Below are positions 1 through 7,668 of a stretch of DNA of 64,000 bases, one piece after another; position 1 is the stretch's first letter; each line of letters begins with the position of its first letter. The translations under genes were made by a program, and so were the position numbers. The stretch covers positions 143,431 to 207,430 of the forward strand of contig CANQGK010000001.1 of the NCBI GenBank assembly GCA_947623175.1. The letters run 5' to 3'. A model generated the notes under the pieces. The model was not told the origin of the DNA, ran no database searches, and saw only the letters and a list, made by a program, of their open reading frames with translations. Source of the stretch: an uncultured Clostridia bacterium. GTDB lineage: Bacteria; Bacillota; Clostridia; Oscillospirales; Acutalibacteraceae.

Positions 1-126
1 AAATGTGCCGTCGGTAGAAAGGTCGGCAAAGTTAAGCACCGAATAGGATATATACACCCCGAGCGCCAATATCGCGAAGCACAGGCCCATTTGAAGACCG
101 TCTATTGTTGTTGCATAAAACAGCAT
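1..126 (-). CDS. ABC transporter permease, N-terminal fragment (TrpY-like)
   Basis: This is the first 42 codons of a minus-strand gene that runs off the left edge; it is absent from the ORF track. The ATG lies at 126-124, 15 bp after the stop of the binding-protein gene. The peptide contains GLCFAILALGVYISY followed by FADLSTDGTF, a hydrophobic start typical of the permease (COG4120 type) that partners PF04392 binding proteins in TrpXYZ-like importers. From family knowledge it would form the membrane channel, and an ATPase gene is expected further left. The family call rests on a short stretch plus gene order, so the exact substrate is inferred. Confidence 0.75.
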   Translation of the reverse strand, partial: MLFYATTIDGLQMGLCFAILALGVYISYSVLNFADLSTDGTF

Positions 127-141
127 TTTTTATTCTACCTT

Positions 142-1110
142 TTATTTTTTAACGTCGGTCGCCTGAATGCTTGTGGGAACGGTAAGCTTCAAAGCGGCGC
201 AAACCTCGCTGTTGTAATAAGCCTTGGGCTCGGTTATGGTCGAAACCGGAATATCGTTTGCGGATTTGCCGTTCAGGATATCCGCCGCCGCTTTACCCGC
301 CGCGGCGCCTACGTCTATATAATCTATAGAGGAGCTTGCCGCACAGCCTACCTTAACCTGCTCGATTTCACTGCCGAAAATCGGAACCTTCTTTTCGTTT
401 GTAAGGGGTAAAATATTGCTTTCGAGCTTGCCTACGATAGTATTGTCAAGCAGATTTACAAAGCAATCCACGCCGTCAGCAAGCAGTCCGTTGACCGCGG
501 TATCGATAGTCGTAATGTCGGAAACAACCGAGCTCTTGATTTCCATGCCATTATACTTTTTGGCGGCTTTTTGAAGCGCTTCAACCTGTATGGGCGAGCT
601 CGATTCCTCGGTGGAAGAAAGAACGCCTATTTTCAAATCCTGCTTGCCCATATAAGCGGTTACCACTTCAAGCTGTTTGTCAAAATTCGGGATATCGGAA
701 GAACCGGTAACGTTGTTGTAGTTTTCCATAACCGAAGCGTCGGTTACCGCGCAGAAAACAACCGCCGTATCGGTACCGTCCGCCGCCGTGGCAGCCGCTA
801 CCGCCGAAGGTGTGGCTATGGCGATTATAACCTTTGCGCCCTTGTTTACGAGGGTTTTTGCCTGCGTCTGCGAAACGCTGGCGTCAAAGTTGCTGTTTAC
901 GTACTCGACCTCGTAATCGTCGAGGTTTATGCCGCTTTCCTCAAGACCCTTCTTAACGCCGTCGTAGCAGTTGTTAAGCGAGCCGTGGGAGCCGAATTGA
1001 ATAATACCGATAACGGGTTTTGACTCCTTTTTGTCGCCGCAGCCCGCTAAGTTAAGCGCCGTAAAGAGCGCCAATACGGTAACCAATACCAATGCAATAA
1101 CTTTTTTCAT
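142..1110 (-). CDS. ABC transporter substrate-binding lipoprotein (PF04392 type, TrpX-like)
   Basis: The 322-aa product begins with a lipoprotein signal (hydrophobic stretch, lipobox LAGC near residue 24), so it should be tethered to the outer face of the membrane. The body follows the PF04392 pattern: VIGIIQFGSHGSLNN, a GVKKGLEE helix, VIIAIATPSA, FCAVTDAS and a late GSEIEQVKVG segment. Length is normal for the family. It leads an operon with the permease fragment and sits behind a T-box leader whose specifier reads UGG. PF04392 importers under Trp T-boxes have been proposed as tryptophan (TrpXYZ) transporters, so tryptophan or a relative is the best guess. Ribosome site: an AAAGGAGT-like stretch before ATG. 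Confidence 0.85.
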   Translation of the reverse strand: MKKVIALVLVTVLALFTALNLAGCGDKKESKPVIGIIQFGSHGSLNNCYDGVKKGLEESGINLDDYEVEYVNSNFDASVSQTQAKTLVNKGAKVIIAIATPSAVAAATAADGTDTAVVFCAVTDASVMENYNNVTGSSDIPNFDKQLEVVTAYMGKQDLKIGVLSSTEESSSPIQVEALQKAAKKYNGMEIKSSVVSDITTIDTAVNGLLADGVDCFVNLLDNTIVGKLESNILPLTNEKKVPIFGSEIEQVKVGCAASSSIDYIDVGAAAGKAAADILNGKSANDIPVSTITEPKAYYNSEVCAALKLTVPTSIQATDVKK

Positions 1111-1237
1111 TTTTAATTACTCCTTTAAAATAAATTTTTGATTTTAATGCTTCATCGGTTTGCCGACCGGTAAGTTTTAAAAGAAATTCAATTACGCCAT
1201 CGAAGAACACCCGGCATAAACGCCACCGCCGTTTCTT

Positions 1238-1540
1238 AATAAAAAATAAAGACCTTGCCCCTGCTTAAGGGACAAGATCCGAAATAACAAATCCTGCGAT
1301 ACCACCCAAATTGACATTAAAAAATGCCCACTCGCTTATATGCGCTAACACGCATTCCCGATTGGTAACGGATAGGTTCCCGTCGACATCTACTCGGCAA
1401 AAAAGCCTTTCAAGCCGCCCTCGGAAGTCCATTCATACGGCTGCGCACCCACCCCGATCGCACCACCCGGGATTCTCTTGCGGTTTACAGTACCGATTAC
1501 TACTCTTCCTCAAAGGTTTAAATACATAAAATATTTTGTT
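1238..1540 (-). promoter_or_regulatory. T-box leader, probable tRNA-Trp specificity
   Basis: Reading the minus strand, the leader has GGAAG pairing with CTTCC at the base of stem I, the AGTA loop element, a distal GGTGGTGCGA segment, and TGAA-TGG-A just before the closing CTTCC. That is the position of the specifier in well-studied leaders such as glyQS, giving UGG (+ strand 1429-1431). The T-box core TTTGGGTGGTATCGCAGG lies at 1293-1310, just before a terminator. The acceptor-pairing bulge is TGGT, which predicts an A discriminator base, whereas bacterial tRNA-Trp usually carries G; this small mismatch is the one doubt about the amino acid. The T-box class itself is clear. Confidence 0.9.
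1251..1279 (-). terminator. T-box leader terminator
   Basis: An 11-bp stem (GATCTTGTCCC with GGGGCAAGGTC, two G-U pairs) with a 7-nt loop is followed on the minus strand by TTTATTTTTTATT. It would end transcription unless uncharged tRNA stabilises the competing antiterminator. Confidence 0.88.
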
Positions 1541-1546
1541 TAGTAT

Positions 1547-1575
1547 ATTATAGTCTCATAATTTTATTTTGTCAA
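1547..1575 (-). promoter_or_regulatory. Sigma-A promoter of the T-box transcription unit
   Basis: Perfect TTGACA (1575-1570) and TATAAT (1552-1547) hexamers separated by 17 bp lie directly upstream of the leader. The start point would be near 1540. Confidence 0.85.
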
Positions 1576-1610
1576 GCTTTTTTAAAAATTTTCCCGTAAA
1601 AATAAATTGA

Positions 1611-1639
1611 TTGACTTTACCGGAAAATTATTGTAAAAT
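1611..1639 (+). promoter_or_regulatory. tRNA promoter
   Basis: TTGACT, a 17-bp spacer and TAAAAT lie about 80 bp upstream of the tRNA. Between them is a TTTCGGCGCCGAAA palindrome (1652-1665) that may fold in the precursor. Confidence 0.65.
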
Positions 1640-1718
1640 ATATATTATCGTTTTCGGCGCCGAAAGCCGCAGCTCGGTTCGGCACCTTGCGACAGCAAAT
1701 TTTTTTGATTTTATATTT

Positions 1719-1795
1719 GTCGCTATAGCTCAGCCGGATAGAGCGACCGCCTCCTAAGCGGTAGGCCGGAGGTTCGAATCCTCTTAGCGACGCCA
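1719..1795 (+). tRNA. tRNA-Arg (anticodon CCT)
   Basis: A full cloverleaf can be drawn by hand: acceptor GTCGCTA/TAGCGAC, D arm GCTC...GAGC, anticodon stem ACCGC/GCGGT with loop CTCCTAA (anticodon CCT at 1753-1755), T arm GGAGG-TTCGAAT-CCTCT, discriminator G at 1792 and an encoded CCA. It decodes AGG. Confidence 0.95.
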
Positions 1796-1799
1796 AAAC

Positions 1800-1834
1800 C
1801 GCCGTAAGCCCGCAAAAACAGAGGGTTTGCGGCG
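1800..1834 (+). terminator. Terminator-like hairpin after the tRNA
   Basis: A 12-bp stem (CGCCGTAAGCCC with GGGTTTGCGGCG, two G-U pairs) with an 11-nt loop is followed by ATTATTATT, a weak U tract. Confidence 0.6.
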
Positions 1835-1904
1835 ATTATTATTCGTAAAAAAATAACTTTTTCGGGGAGCCGATAAAAAAATTTTAAAAAAATTTAAAAA
1901 AATT

Positions 1905-1940
1905 TGTAACCTATTTCCCCCTTTCGGTTGTTGTATATAT
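1905..1940 (+). promoter_or_regulatory. ECF-type promoter upstream of the sigma gene (copy A)
   Basis: TGTAACCT, 14 bp, then GTTGTTGTATATAT, i.e. -35 TGTAAC, N16, -10 GTTGT. It lies 28 bp before the sigma-factor ATG. The same elements recur at 3825-3860 and 3758-3792 with identical spacing and little similarity in the spacer of the latter, which argues for a sigma-factor recognition site and autoregulation. Confidence 0.75.
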
Positions 1941-1967
1941 GGAGATGGGTTTTAAAGAGGAAAATTT

Positions 1968-2549
1968 ATGATTGCTTTTTTTGAGACTTATCTTGACGAG
2001 AGCGAAGACAAGGATTTATTTGAGAAAATTTTTAATACCCACAAAAAGCAAATGGTTATGCTGGCGTTTTCTATGCTTAACGACGCTGCGGAAGCGGAGG
2101 ACGCCGTAGGCGACGTCTTTTTGCGGATAGCTCAAAAAAACTTTGACGCGGTGAGAAAGATAAAGAATGAAACGGATCTGCAAAACTATTTGCTCAAAGC
2201 TACCAAAAATACCGTAATTAACAAAATGCGGCTTAAAAAGGAAAGAGCGGCGCTCGACGAGGCTCTCGAGTATAGCGCGGGCAAAGCCGCCGTGCTTTCG
2301 GACAACGATTTTCTCGATTCGATCTGCAATAAAATAACCTACGACGAAATTATCGCCGCCATAAAATCGTTGGATGAAAAATACAAAGACGCTTTGTACC
2401 TCCATTTCGTAATGGAGTTAACGGTCGAGCAAACCGCAAAAGCGCTCAATCAATCCTTGACCGCTACCAAACAGCAATTGGTAAGAGGTAAAAAATTACT
2501 TTTAAATTTACTCACAATGAAAGGTGATGAAAATAATGGCAATAACTAA
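1968..2549 (+). CDS. ECF-family RNA polymerase sigma factor
   Basis: The 193-aa length is typical of ECF factors. Region 2 is visible in the first half (FEKIFNTHKKQMVMLAF, AEDAVGDVFLRI), and region 4 in the second (SLDEKYKDALYLHFV, then ELTVEQTAKALNQS as the helix-turn-helix that reads the -35). There is no region 3, as expected. The start follows an AGAGGA ribosome site. The next gene overlaps its 3' end by 14 bp and encodes a one-TM protein in the anti-sigma position. A promoter with ECF architecture stands just upstream and recurs before exported-protein genes to the right, suggesting autoregulation and an envelope regulon. The signal sensed cannot be told. Confidence 0.92.
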   Translation: MIAFFETYLDESEDKDLFEKIFNTHKKQMVMLAFSMLNDAAEAEDAVGDVFLRIAQKNFDAVRKIKNETDLQNYLLKATKNTVINKMRLKKERAALDEALEYSAGKAAVLSDNDFLDSICNKITYDEIIAAIKSLDEKYKDALYLHFVMELTVEQTAKALNQSLTATKQQLVRGKKLLLNLLTMKGDENNGNN

Positions 2550-3207
2550 GGAGCAATTCAAACAGGCTTTCAGAGAGGTAATATCCGCAGAGTTTTCGGA
2601 CATTCCCCGAAATGAAGACGAGATAAATTTCACCTTTTCGCAGGCGTTCGAGCGCCGCATGGAAAAATTGATAAAATCCCAAAAAAAGCCCTATTGGAAA
2701 TATATAAACACGGCGTCAAAGCGCGCGGCGGTTATTTTCGCGGCAATACTCGTCACTTTCACGGCGTCTCTGAGCGTGGATGCCATAAGGGTGCCGGTAA
2801 TTGAATTTTTTATCGAAAATTTCGGCACACACGACAAATATACGGCGCAGGGTGATACAAGGACAGAAATTGAAAAGATATACTCGATTACCAAAGTGCC
2901 CGACGGATTTACGGAAATCGATTCTTCGCTGACCAATACCATGAATACCGTCACATATAAAAACGAAAGCGACGATAATAAGCTGATTGTTTTCACACAA
3001 ACGGCGACGGATGATTTAAGTTTGTACATTGATAATGAGCAGTCCGATACAATAATCAAAACGGTAGAAGATAAAAAATTATATATAAATATTATCGATG
3101 AAGTTACAAATATCGTTTGGGCTTATGACGGATATTGTTTCCAGATAAGTACGTTTTATATAGATGACATGGATATTATACTCGATATGGTTAAATCGGT
3201 TGAGTAA
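2536..3207 (+). CDS. DUF4367-like membrane protein, probable anti-sigma factor
   Basis: I place the start at ATG 2536 (MAITKEQF), behind AAAGGTG at 2520-2526, rather than the GTG used by the track; this gives 223 aa. The first ~55 residues are cytoplasmic and charged, one membrane helix follows (RAAVIFAAILVTFTASLS), and the rest faces outward with the layout of DUF4367 domains (TKVPDGFTEID, NTVTYKNES, late W-A-Y-D-G-Y). Proteins of this kind are usually co-transcribed with ECF factors and hold them at the membrane. Overlap with the sigma gene supports translational coupling. Direct sigma binding is inferred from position only. Confidence 0.75.
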   Translation: MAITKEQFKQAFREVISAEFSDIPRNEDEINFTFSQAFERRMEKLIKSQKKPYWKYINTASKRAAVIFAAILVTFTASLSVDAIRVPVIEFFIENFGTHDKYTAQGDTRTEIEKIYSITKVPDGFTEIDSSLTNTMNTVTYKNESDDNKLIVFTQTATDDLSLYIDNEQSDTIIKTVEDKKLYINIIDEVTNIVWAYDGYCFQISTFYIDDMDIILDMVKSVE

Positions 3208-3222
3208 AATGTTGAGAAAAAA

Positions 3223-3248
3223 GGCTATGGCATATTTCAACCATAGCC
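3223..3248. terminator. Bidirectional terminator
   Basis: GGCTATGG and CCATAGCC form an 8-bp stem with a 10-nt loop, flanked by A-run and T-run, between two convergent genes (sigma operon and the 3258-3707 gene). Works on paper in both directions. Confidence 0.85.
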
Positions 3249-3257
3249 CTTTTTCGA

Positions 3258-3707
3258 TTAATACGATGCTTTCTTTTGCTGAGTTATTTCGTCGGCGGCG
3301 CCGCCGGAACCGTAAACCTTGTATTTAACGGTTACGCGGTATGTTCCCGAAGAAGATAACTGATAGGAACGCGAACCGGTATATTTAAAGGAATTTATTG
3401 TGGTTACCCACTGTTTATCCGGTTGACCGTTATCTACACGACTCCAAAACAATCCCAATTTTTTCTTTTCAATATATGTGGTTATAACAATTTTGGTTGT
3501 TTTTGAAGAAATGCCGATAAGATTGTAAGATATGGTCATTTTACCGCTGCTGCTGATACTCATAGTCGTATTTGCGCTGACCGTATTGTTATACAACGGC
3601 ATTACTTCCTCCTCGGGAATTGTGGCTGCCGAAACAGAAAATATTGGCGTTATGAATAAAGAAAGCATTAAAGTAACAGCCAATATTCTTTTTATAAACT
3701 TTTTCAT
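3258..3707 (-). CDS. Small secreted protein of unknown function
   Basis: 149 aa with a clear signal peptide (cleavage expected after FSVSAA, near residue 28). The mature part starts EEEVMPLYNNT and is rich in Ser, Thr, Tyr and Lys, with alternating beta-type segments (TTMSISSSGKMTISYNL, YRVTVKYKVYG). I do not recognise a named domain; the MPLYNNT-start beta pattern resembles short exported proteins common in Clostridia. It has a strong ribosome site (GGAGGTGG). Its upstream region carries an ECF-type promoter on the minus strand, back-to-back with one facing the other way, so it is probably in the regulon of the sigma factor at 1968. The start is firm, the function open. Confidence 0.75.
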   Translation of the reverse strand: MKKFIKRILAVTLMLSLFITPIFSVSAATIPEEEVMPLYNNTVSANTTMSISSSGKMTISYNLIGISSKTTKIVITTYIEKKKLGLFWSRVDNGQPDKQWVTTINSFKYTGSRSYQLSSSGTYRVTVKYKVYGSGGAADEITQQKKASY

Positions 3708-3757
3708 TTTTCCACCTCCTTTCCGTTTAAAATTTCGGAAGATTTTTTGTCCTCCTA

Positions 3758-3792
3758 ATTATACAACAACTGAGAGGGCATTTTAGGTTACA
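3758..3792 (-). promoter_or_regulatory. ECF-type promoter (copy C, leftward)
   Basis: On the minus strand: TGTAACCT (3792-3785), 14 bp, GTTGTTGTATAAT. Spacing is identical to copies A and B. It drives the secreted-protein gene ending at 3258. Confidence 0.72.
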
Positions 3793-3824
3793 AAAAAATT
3801 AAAAAAAAATTTTTTTGAAAAATT

Positions 3825-3860
3825 TGTAACCTCTTTACCCGTTTCGGTTGTTGTATATAT
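3825..3860 (+). promoter_or_regulatory. ECF-type promoter (copy B, rightward)
   Basis: TGTAACCT, 14 bp, GTTGTTGTATATAT; nearly identical to copy A including most of the spacer. Copies B and C face away from each other across a 32-bp A/T-rich centre. The first sequence downstream is a decayed gene start (3889-3990), then the C39-like protease gene. Confidence 0.72.
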
Positions 3861-3888
3861 GTAGGCCGAAAAATTGTCGATTTAAGGA

Positions 3889-3990
3889 AATCGGGTGATG
3901 AAAATGATTTAATTGTATTTTTATTAAAGCACAGACAAAAAACTTTAAAAGGAAGGTGATAATCAATGAAAAAATAATTATTTAGATTTA
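3889..3990 (+). pseudogene. Duplicated leader and broken start of a 6041-like gene
   Basis: The segment from AAATCGGGTGATG to AAGGAAGGTGATAATCAATG aligns along about 95 bp with the leader of the gene at 6041 (AAATCAGGTGATA ... AAAGGTGATAAACAATG). The copy starts ATGAAAAAATAA: one base is missing relative to ATGAAAAAGATAATT, giving an immediate stop, and similarity ends soon after. It looks like a remnant left between the ECF promoter and its original gene when about 2 kb was inserted or duplicated. Confidence 0.5.
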
Positions 3991-4186
3991 CATGCTGCAT
4001 TCCCGCGCAAAACAAAACGTAAAGCAGCAATGGTATCAAATTTATGTTTCAGTTTAAATTGCAACAGCCGCACTATACAGTAACATGCAATATCTTAATA
4101 GGCAAACTATGAATTTCACAGGTTAATGTTCAGTTTTTATCAAACAAAACAACAGATATTTCTAATTAAATTTAGGAGTGAAAATT

Positions 4187-5215
4187 ATGAAAATTAAAAA
4201 AACGTTTTTTTCGATATTATTATCAATTTCTTTATTATTAGTAACAACTTTCTCTTGTTTTGCCACTACAGAACAAAATAATCCTTCGGTTTTCCCATCA
4301 GATGACGCATTAGCATTTTTAGAAGAAAATGGTACTACAGTATCCGGTGATGGTATGCCGTTATACGATATCGGAGATAAAGTTATAGCATACTATTACG
4401 AAACATCACCTACAGGTTATTGCATTGTTGACAGCTTTGGAAATATTATCGAGTGCGCTTTTGACAAAAGAAAAGAAATTACCGACGAAAAGATTTATTA
4501 TTTATCTCCAACGGTATTGTGCAGCAAAGAAAACAATAACTATATAAATATTGAAAATAACAATGTTGAAAAAGTAAACGAAAAATCGAATTTTGGCGAT
4601 ACGATTAATGAAATCGCCCAAAAATATAAACCAACATCCAAAGACGCCACCTCAAATAACGTTATAAAACCAATACTTACCAATGCTAATTACAACAAAC
4701 TTGAAGGAACTTGCCGAACTTATAAATATAATCCGGACGGCAGATGCGGTTCAGTAGCTTCAGCAATTTTGTTAATGTATTACAATGATTATATTGATGA
4801 TTACATGGTTTTAAGCAGTTATGAAACAAGCGATGGTGTATCATTAATAAATTTACTTGTTCCGCATATAGAAGGAAACGATCCGGTAAACGGAAGCGTA
4901 ACCAAAGAGGTAGTCAGCGGATTAAATTGGTATTTAAGGTGGAAAGGAAGATCCGAAAAATACGTAGCAAAAAGTACGACTTCTATATCTCAATCCGCAT
5001 ATATGAGCATTATAAATAGCGGAAGACCTGCTATAATTGATTTAAACAAAGCACCGACTTATGGTGAGCATTGGGTTGTCGGTTATGGTTATGATAGATA
5101 TATCAGAACCGATAGAACATATTTTTATTATATTGTAAATGACGGTTGGGGCTCAAATAGCGTATTAATTTTATCTGATTATGTAGGCGATGCGGTATAT
5201 CTGAATTATTTGTAA
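4187..5215 (+). CDS. Secreted C39-like (papain-fold) cysteine peptidase
   Basis: I use ATG 4187 (MKIKKTFF), 8 bp after TAGGAG, not the earlier GTG; 342 aa. A signal peptide is followed by about 150 residues that could be a propeptide (Streptopain-like order). The C-terminal third has a papain-type set: GRCGSVASA (Cys near residue 186), GEHWVVGYGYD (His near 294) and VNDGWG (Asn near 318), as in C39-type peptidases. It should therefore be an exported protease or transglutaminase-like enzyme; active-site order fits a protease. The gene is much more AT-rich than its flanks, hinting at acquisition. It lies downstream of ECF promoter copy B, about 330 bp away. Confidence 0.72.
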   Translation: MKIKKTFFSILLSISLLLVTTFSCFATTEQNNPSVFPSDDALAFLEENGTTVSGDGMPLYDIGDKVIAYYYETSPTGYCIVDSFGNIIECAFDKRKEITDEKIYYLSPTVLCSKENNNYINIENNNVEKVNEKSNFGDTINEIAQKYKPTSKDATSNNVIKPILTNANYNKLEGTCRTYKYNPDGRCGSVASAILLMYYNDYIDDYMVLSSYETSDGVSLINLLVPHIEGNDPVNGSVTKEVVSGLNWYLRWKGRSEKYVAKSTTSISQSAYMSIINSGRPAIIDLNKAPTYGEHWVVGYGYDRYIRTDRTYFYYIVNDGWGSNSVLILSDYVGDAVYLNYL

Positions 5216-5558
5216 TCTTGATATATTATTTCAATATAATTATCAAATAACTTTATTTGCTATATAAATACAATTCAAATAAATCAATAGCTACAAAATA
5301 TCAGATATAAGAATTTATCAGCGGCTTACCTTTTAAAATGAAACTGCATAATATTTTATTATGACATTAATTTGTACCGTTTCACAATATATAGGCGCGG
5401 ATCTGTGTAGCAGTAGAAGCTCGGCGCCGATTTATTCGGCGCCGAGATAAATCTAAGAAAGTTAGAAAAAATAGACTGTTTTTCAACTTGTTTCAAATAG
5501 TTTTAAGCTCCCATCACTGGCAAATTTAATCAATAGTTAAAAAACGGAGGATGAGATT
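5216..5558. other. AT-rich gap with a GC hairpin
   Basis: No gene seen. The only structure is a perfect 11-bp inverted repeat at 5420-5446 (CTCGGCGCCGA, 5-nt loop). It has no U run, so it is not a standard terminator. The half-site CGGCGCCGAG recurs at 7629-7638 before the RHS gene, with similar following bases. Confidence 0.5.
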
Positions 5559-5960
5559 ATGAAAAAGACTTTTTCGATTATTGCGCTGCTTTTATTTTTG
5601 CTTCAATTTGTTTGCGGATGTAAAGGAAACTATATATCCACCGCTTCCGATTCGCAGTCCGCTGACAATACAAAGACCATGACAATTACAATGCTACCCT
5701 CTCCGCCCGAAAGCAAAACCACAAGCGATCAAAATATAATTGAAAAATTCATTAAAATTATCGACGAATCTGAAAAGCAAAAAAGAGAACCCGATGAAAT
5801 AAACGGGTGGCAAATTTATGTTACGGTTACTGACTCAAACAGCCGGATGAGCTATACTCTGAGAGACAACGTTTTACGGATCGAAGATGATTTTTACACG
5901 GTTGACGCCGAGGCGCTTACAGACGAAATAACCGATATTTTTAACGGTATTAAAGAATAA
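5559..5960 (+). CDS. Small lipoprotein, paralogue of 19631-20032
   Basis: 133 aa; lipoprotein signal with FVCGCKG (Cys near residue 21). The mature part has a Ser/Pro/Thr-rich linker and a C-terminal block (YTLRDNVLRI, DDFYTVDAEALTDEI). It is about 80-85% identical to the product at 19631-20032, and the ribosome sites match (AACGGAGGAT). The two copies bracket the secreted-protein and RHS island. Function unknown; a surface role, possibly as an inhibitor or immunity-type lipoprotein, is only a guess from location. Confidence 0.75.
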   Translation: MKKTFSIIALLLFLLQFVCGCKGNYISTASDSQSADNTKTMTITMLPSPPESKTTSDQNIIEKFIKIIDESEKQKREPDEINGWQIYVTVTDSNSRMSYTLRDNVLRIEDDFYTVDAEALTDEITDIFNGIKE

Positions 5961-6040
5961 AAATCAGGTGATAAAAAACGATTTATGATATTTTTATAAA
6001 ACGCAGGCAAATAAAAACATCAAAAGAAAGGTGATAAACA

Positions 6041-6982
6041 ATGAAAAAGATAATTATTGGCATTTTGGTAGCGACAATTATGGTCGTGGGCGCGATATCT
6101 GTCGCGGCATTAAATAAAAATGACCTTCCGGCAACGCAAACCGAAGAAAATTCGAACATCCAATCAAGCGATACCGTATCCGATAAAGTCACGGATATAA
6201 AAACCCTTAACACGCAAAAGGAAAACATTTTCAACAATATATTAAATTGTGTGGATTATTATGATTCGGTCAAAGGCACTTTTGAAACAACCTTTATCGA
6301 CGACTCCCCTACGACGGTTTCATACAACGTAAATATACCGAAACAAATTTCTTTGCAAGAAGCAAAAAGCGATAACATCAACCTGAATATTATCTGCAAA
6401 GACGGAACTGTTTTAGAAGCGGACAGCAGCCGCAAAGAATATGCGGAAAATAAATTTATTCCCCAATATAATGCAGACCAAAGAAAAAAATATACTTCAA
6501 AAATAAATGAAGAAGTATCACCGTACGAATATAATAATTCCGGAAAAACCAAGCTGCCGAGCAAAAGATACGGAATAAATGCCAATGGAGAAGCGGAGTA
6601 TTATTACAGAAGCGACATAACCAATGCAAGTATGGCGGCTACAAGCATTAATCCGCAAAGCCTTGTATTCGGTTTTATGAGTGATTTTGATTCTTGGTCG
6701 GTCACCGGCGTCGATGAATATTTGGGAAGACAGGTTATTGTTATCAACGGCAAAACTGCCGATAAAGCTTATGCCGACAAATTGGACGTATATGCTTTTG
6801 AAATGAAATTCGATATTAAAACAGGTATTCTTTTGGATTTTAAGGGATTTTCATCGGACAAAACATTGAGTCAATATTTAACAACCACCGAATTTGAAGT
6901 TGACAAAGCTGATAATACCTTAAACGACGAAATCGGAGAGCGTATTTCTTCTATTCAAACTTCTTACAAAAAAACAAATTAA
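6041..6982 (+). CDS. Exported LolA/RseB-like protein
   Basis: 313 aa. One N-terminal hydrophobic segment (IIIGILVATIMVVGAISVAA) acts as signal or anchor. Then come repeated beta strands: FETTFIDDSPTTVSYNVNIP, EYYYRSDITNASMAA, VDEYLGRQVIVINGK, FEMKFDIKTGILLDFKGF. The 'convert a model of sugar/lipid into a measured slope' layout (substrate strand, D-x-x-T-G-x-L turn) resembles RseB/LolA-type domains found beside ECF systems. It could sense or chaperone an envelope ligand. AAAGGTGATAAACA precedes ATG; 81 bp separate it from the lipoprotein gene and 14 bp from the next gene. Its leader is duplicated at 3889, next to an ECF promoter, so it was probably once directly under that promoter. The fold assignment is tentative. 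Confidence 0.6.
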   Translation: MKKIIIGILVATIMVVGAISVAALNKNDLPATQTEENSNIQSSDTVSDKVTDIKTLNTQKENIFNNILNCVDYYDSVKGTFETTFIDDSPTTVSYNVNIPKQISLQEAKSDNINLNIICKDGTVLEADSSRKEYAENKFIPQYNADQRKKYTSKINEEVSPYEYNNSGKTKLPSKRYGINANGEAEYYYRSDITNASMAATSINPQSLVFGFMSDFDSWSVTGVDEYLGRQVIVINGKTADKAYADKLDVYAFEMKFDIKTGILLDFKGFSSDKTLSQYLTTTEFEVDKADNTLNDEIGERISSIQTSYKKTN

Positions 6983-6996
6983 AGGAGTGATTATAA

Positions 6997-7536
6997 ATGA
7001 AAAAGCTGCTTTGTACAATTTTGATTATGGTTTTAACGGTGAGCGCCTTTTCGTTTAACACATCGGCTGCGTCTAAAGCTTATTTCGTAATTGATAACGA
7101 CACAGTGGACAGCACTTGCAAAACAGAGCGAAACGGATTTACCGTTTATGTGACAGGCAGTTCGCATTACAACGGTGATTGTCGCCGTCAAGCGTCTTCT
7201 AATAAAAATGCTAAGTATAGTTGGTGTAAAAAAAGCGAAGCTGTTCACAGTGTATATTACCCAATATATATGGCTGCCGGCGTATATTTAAACAATACTA
7301 AATTTACAGATACACAAGCTCATTATTATGTAGTGCAGCGTGACGGCGGATATCTGATGAATATACTAAATCAAAAAACGGCACCCGGCGGATGGACGTA
7401 TTTTGATTATACTATATACATGAATAATACCACACCCGAAACCTACAGCTTATATGGTATGAGCGTTTCACCGTCGGGCATCGGAAGCGGATATACCGGA
7501 GCCGATGCGATCAGCATATCCGCCGAAGCGGGATAA
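6997..7536 (+). CDS. Secreted protein of unknown function
   Basis: 179 aa with a signal peptide ending near NTSAAS (residue 26). The mature chain is rich in Tyr, Asn and Ser and contains four cysteines, two of them in CRRQASSNKNAKYSWCKK. It reads as a small beta-rich extracellular domain. It starts 14 bp after the preceding gene behind AAAGGAGTG, so the two are likely co-transcribed. I recognise no family. The gap after it (7537-7668) holds only the CGGCGCCGAG half-site and the ribosome site of the RHS gene. Confidence 0.65.
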   Translation: MKKLLCTILIMVLTVSAFSFNTSAASKAYFVIDNDTVDSTCKTERNGFTVYVTGSSHYNGDCRRQASSNKNAKYSWCKKSEAVHSVYYPIYMAAGVYLNNTKFTDTQAHYYVVQRDGGYLMNILNQKTAPGGWTYFDYTIYMNNTTPETYSLYGMSVSPSGIGSGYTGADAISISAEAG

Positions 7537-7668
7537 TAAAACGGATAATTTCGCATTTTTAAATTGCCTTATAGCCGCTTTGTACCCATCAAACGGAATA
7601 TACAGCAATTATTATTTAAGATCAATATCGGCGCCGAGTAAGATTTACCTTTTAGAAAGGATTCAGTA

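Noticed and set aside
1311-1529. 72-aa plus-strand ORF
   Set aside because: It lies entirely within the minus-strand T-box leader and has no ribosome site.
5420-5446. Hairpin as terminator of the protease gene
   Set aside because: It is about 200 bp past the stop and has no U run in either direction.
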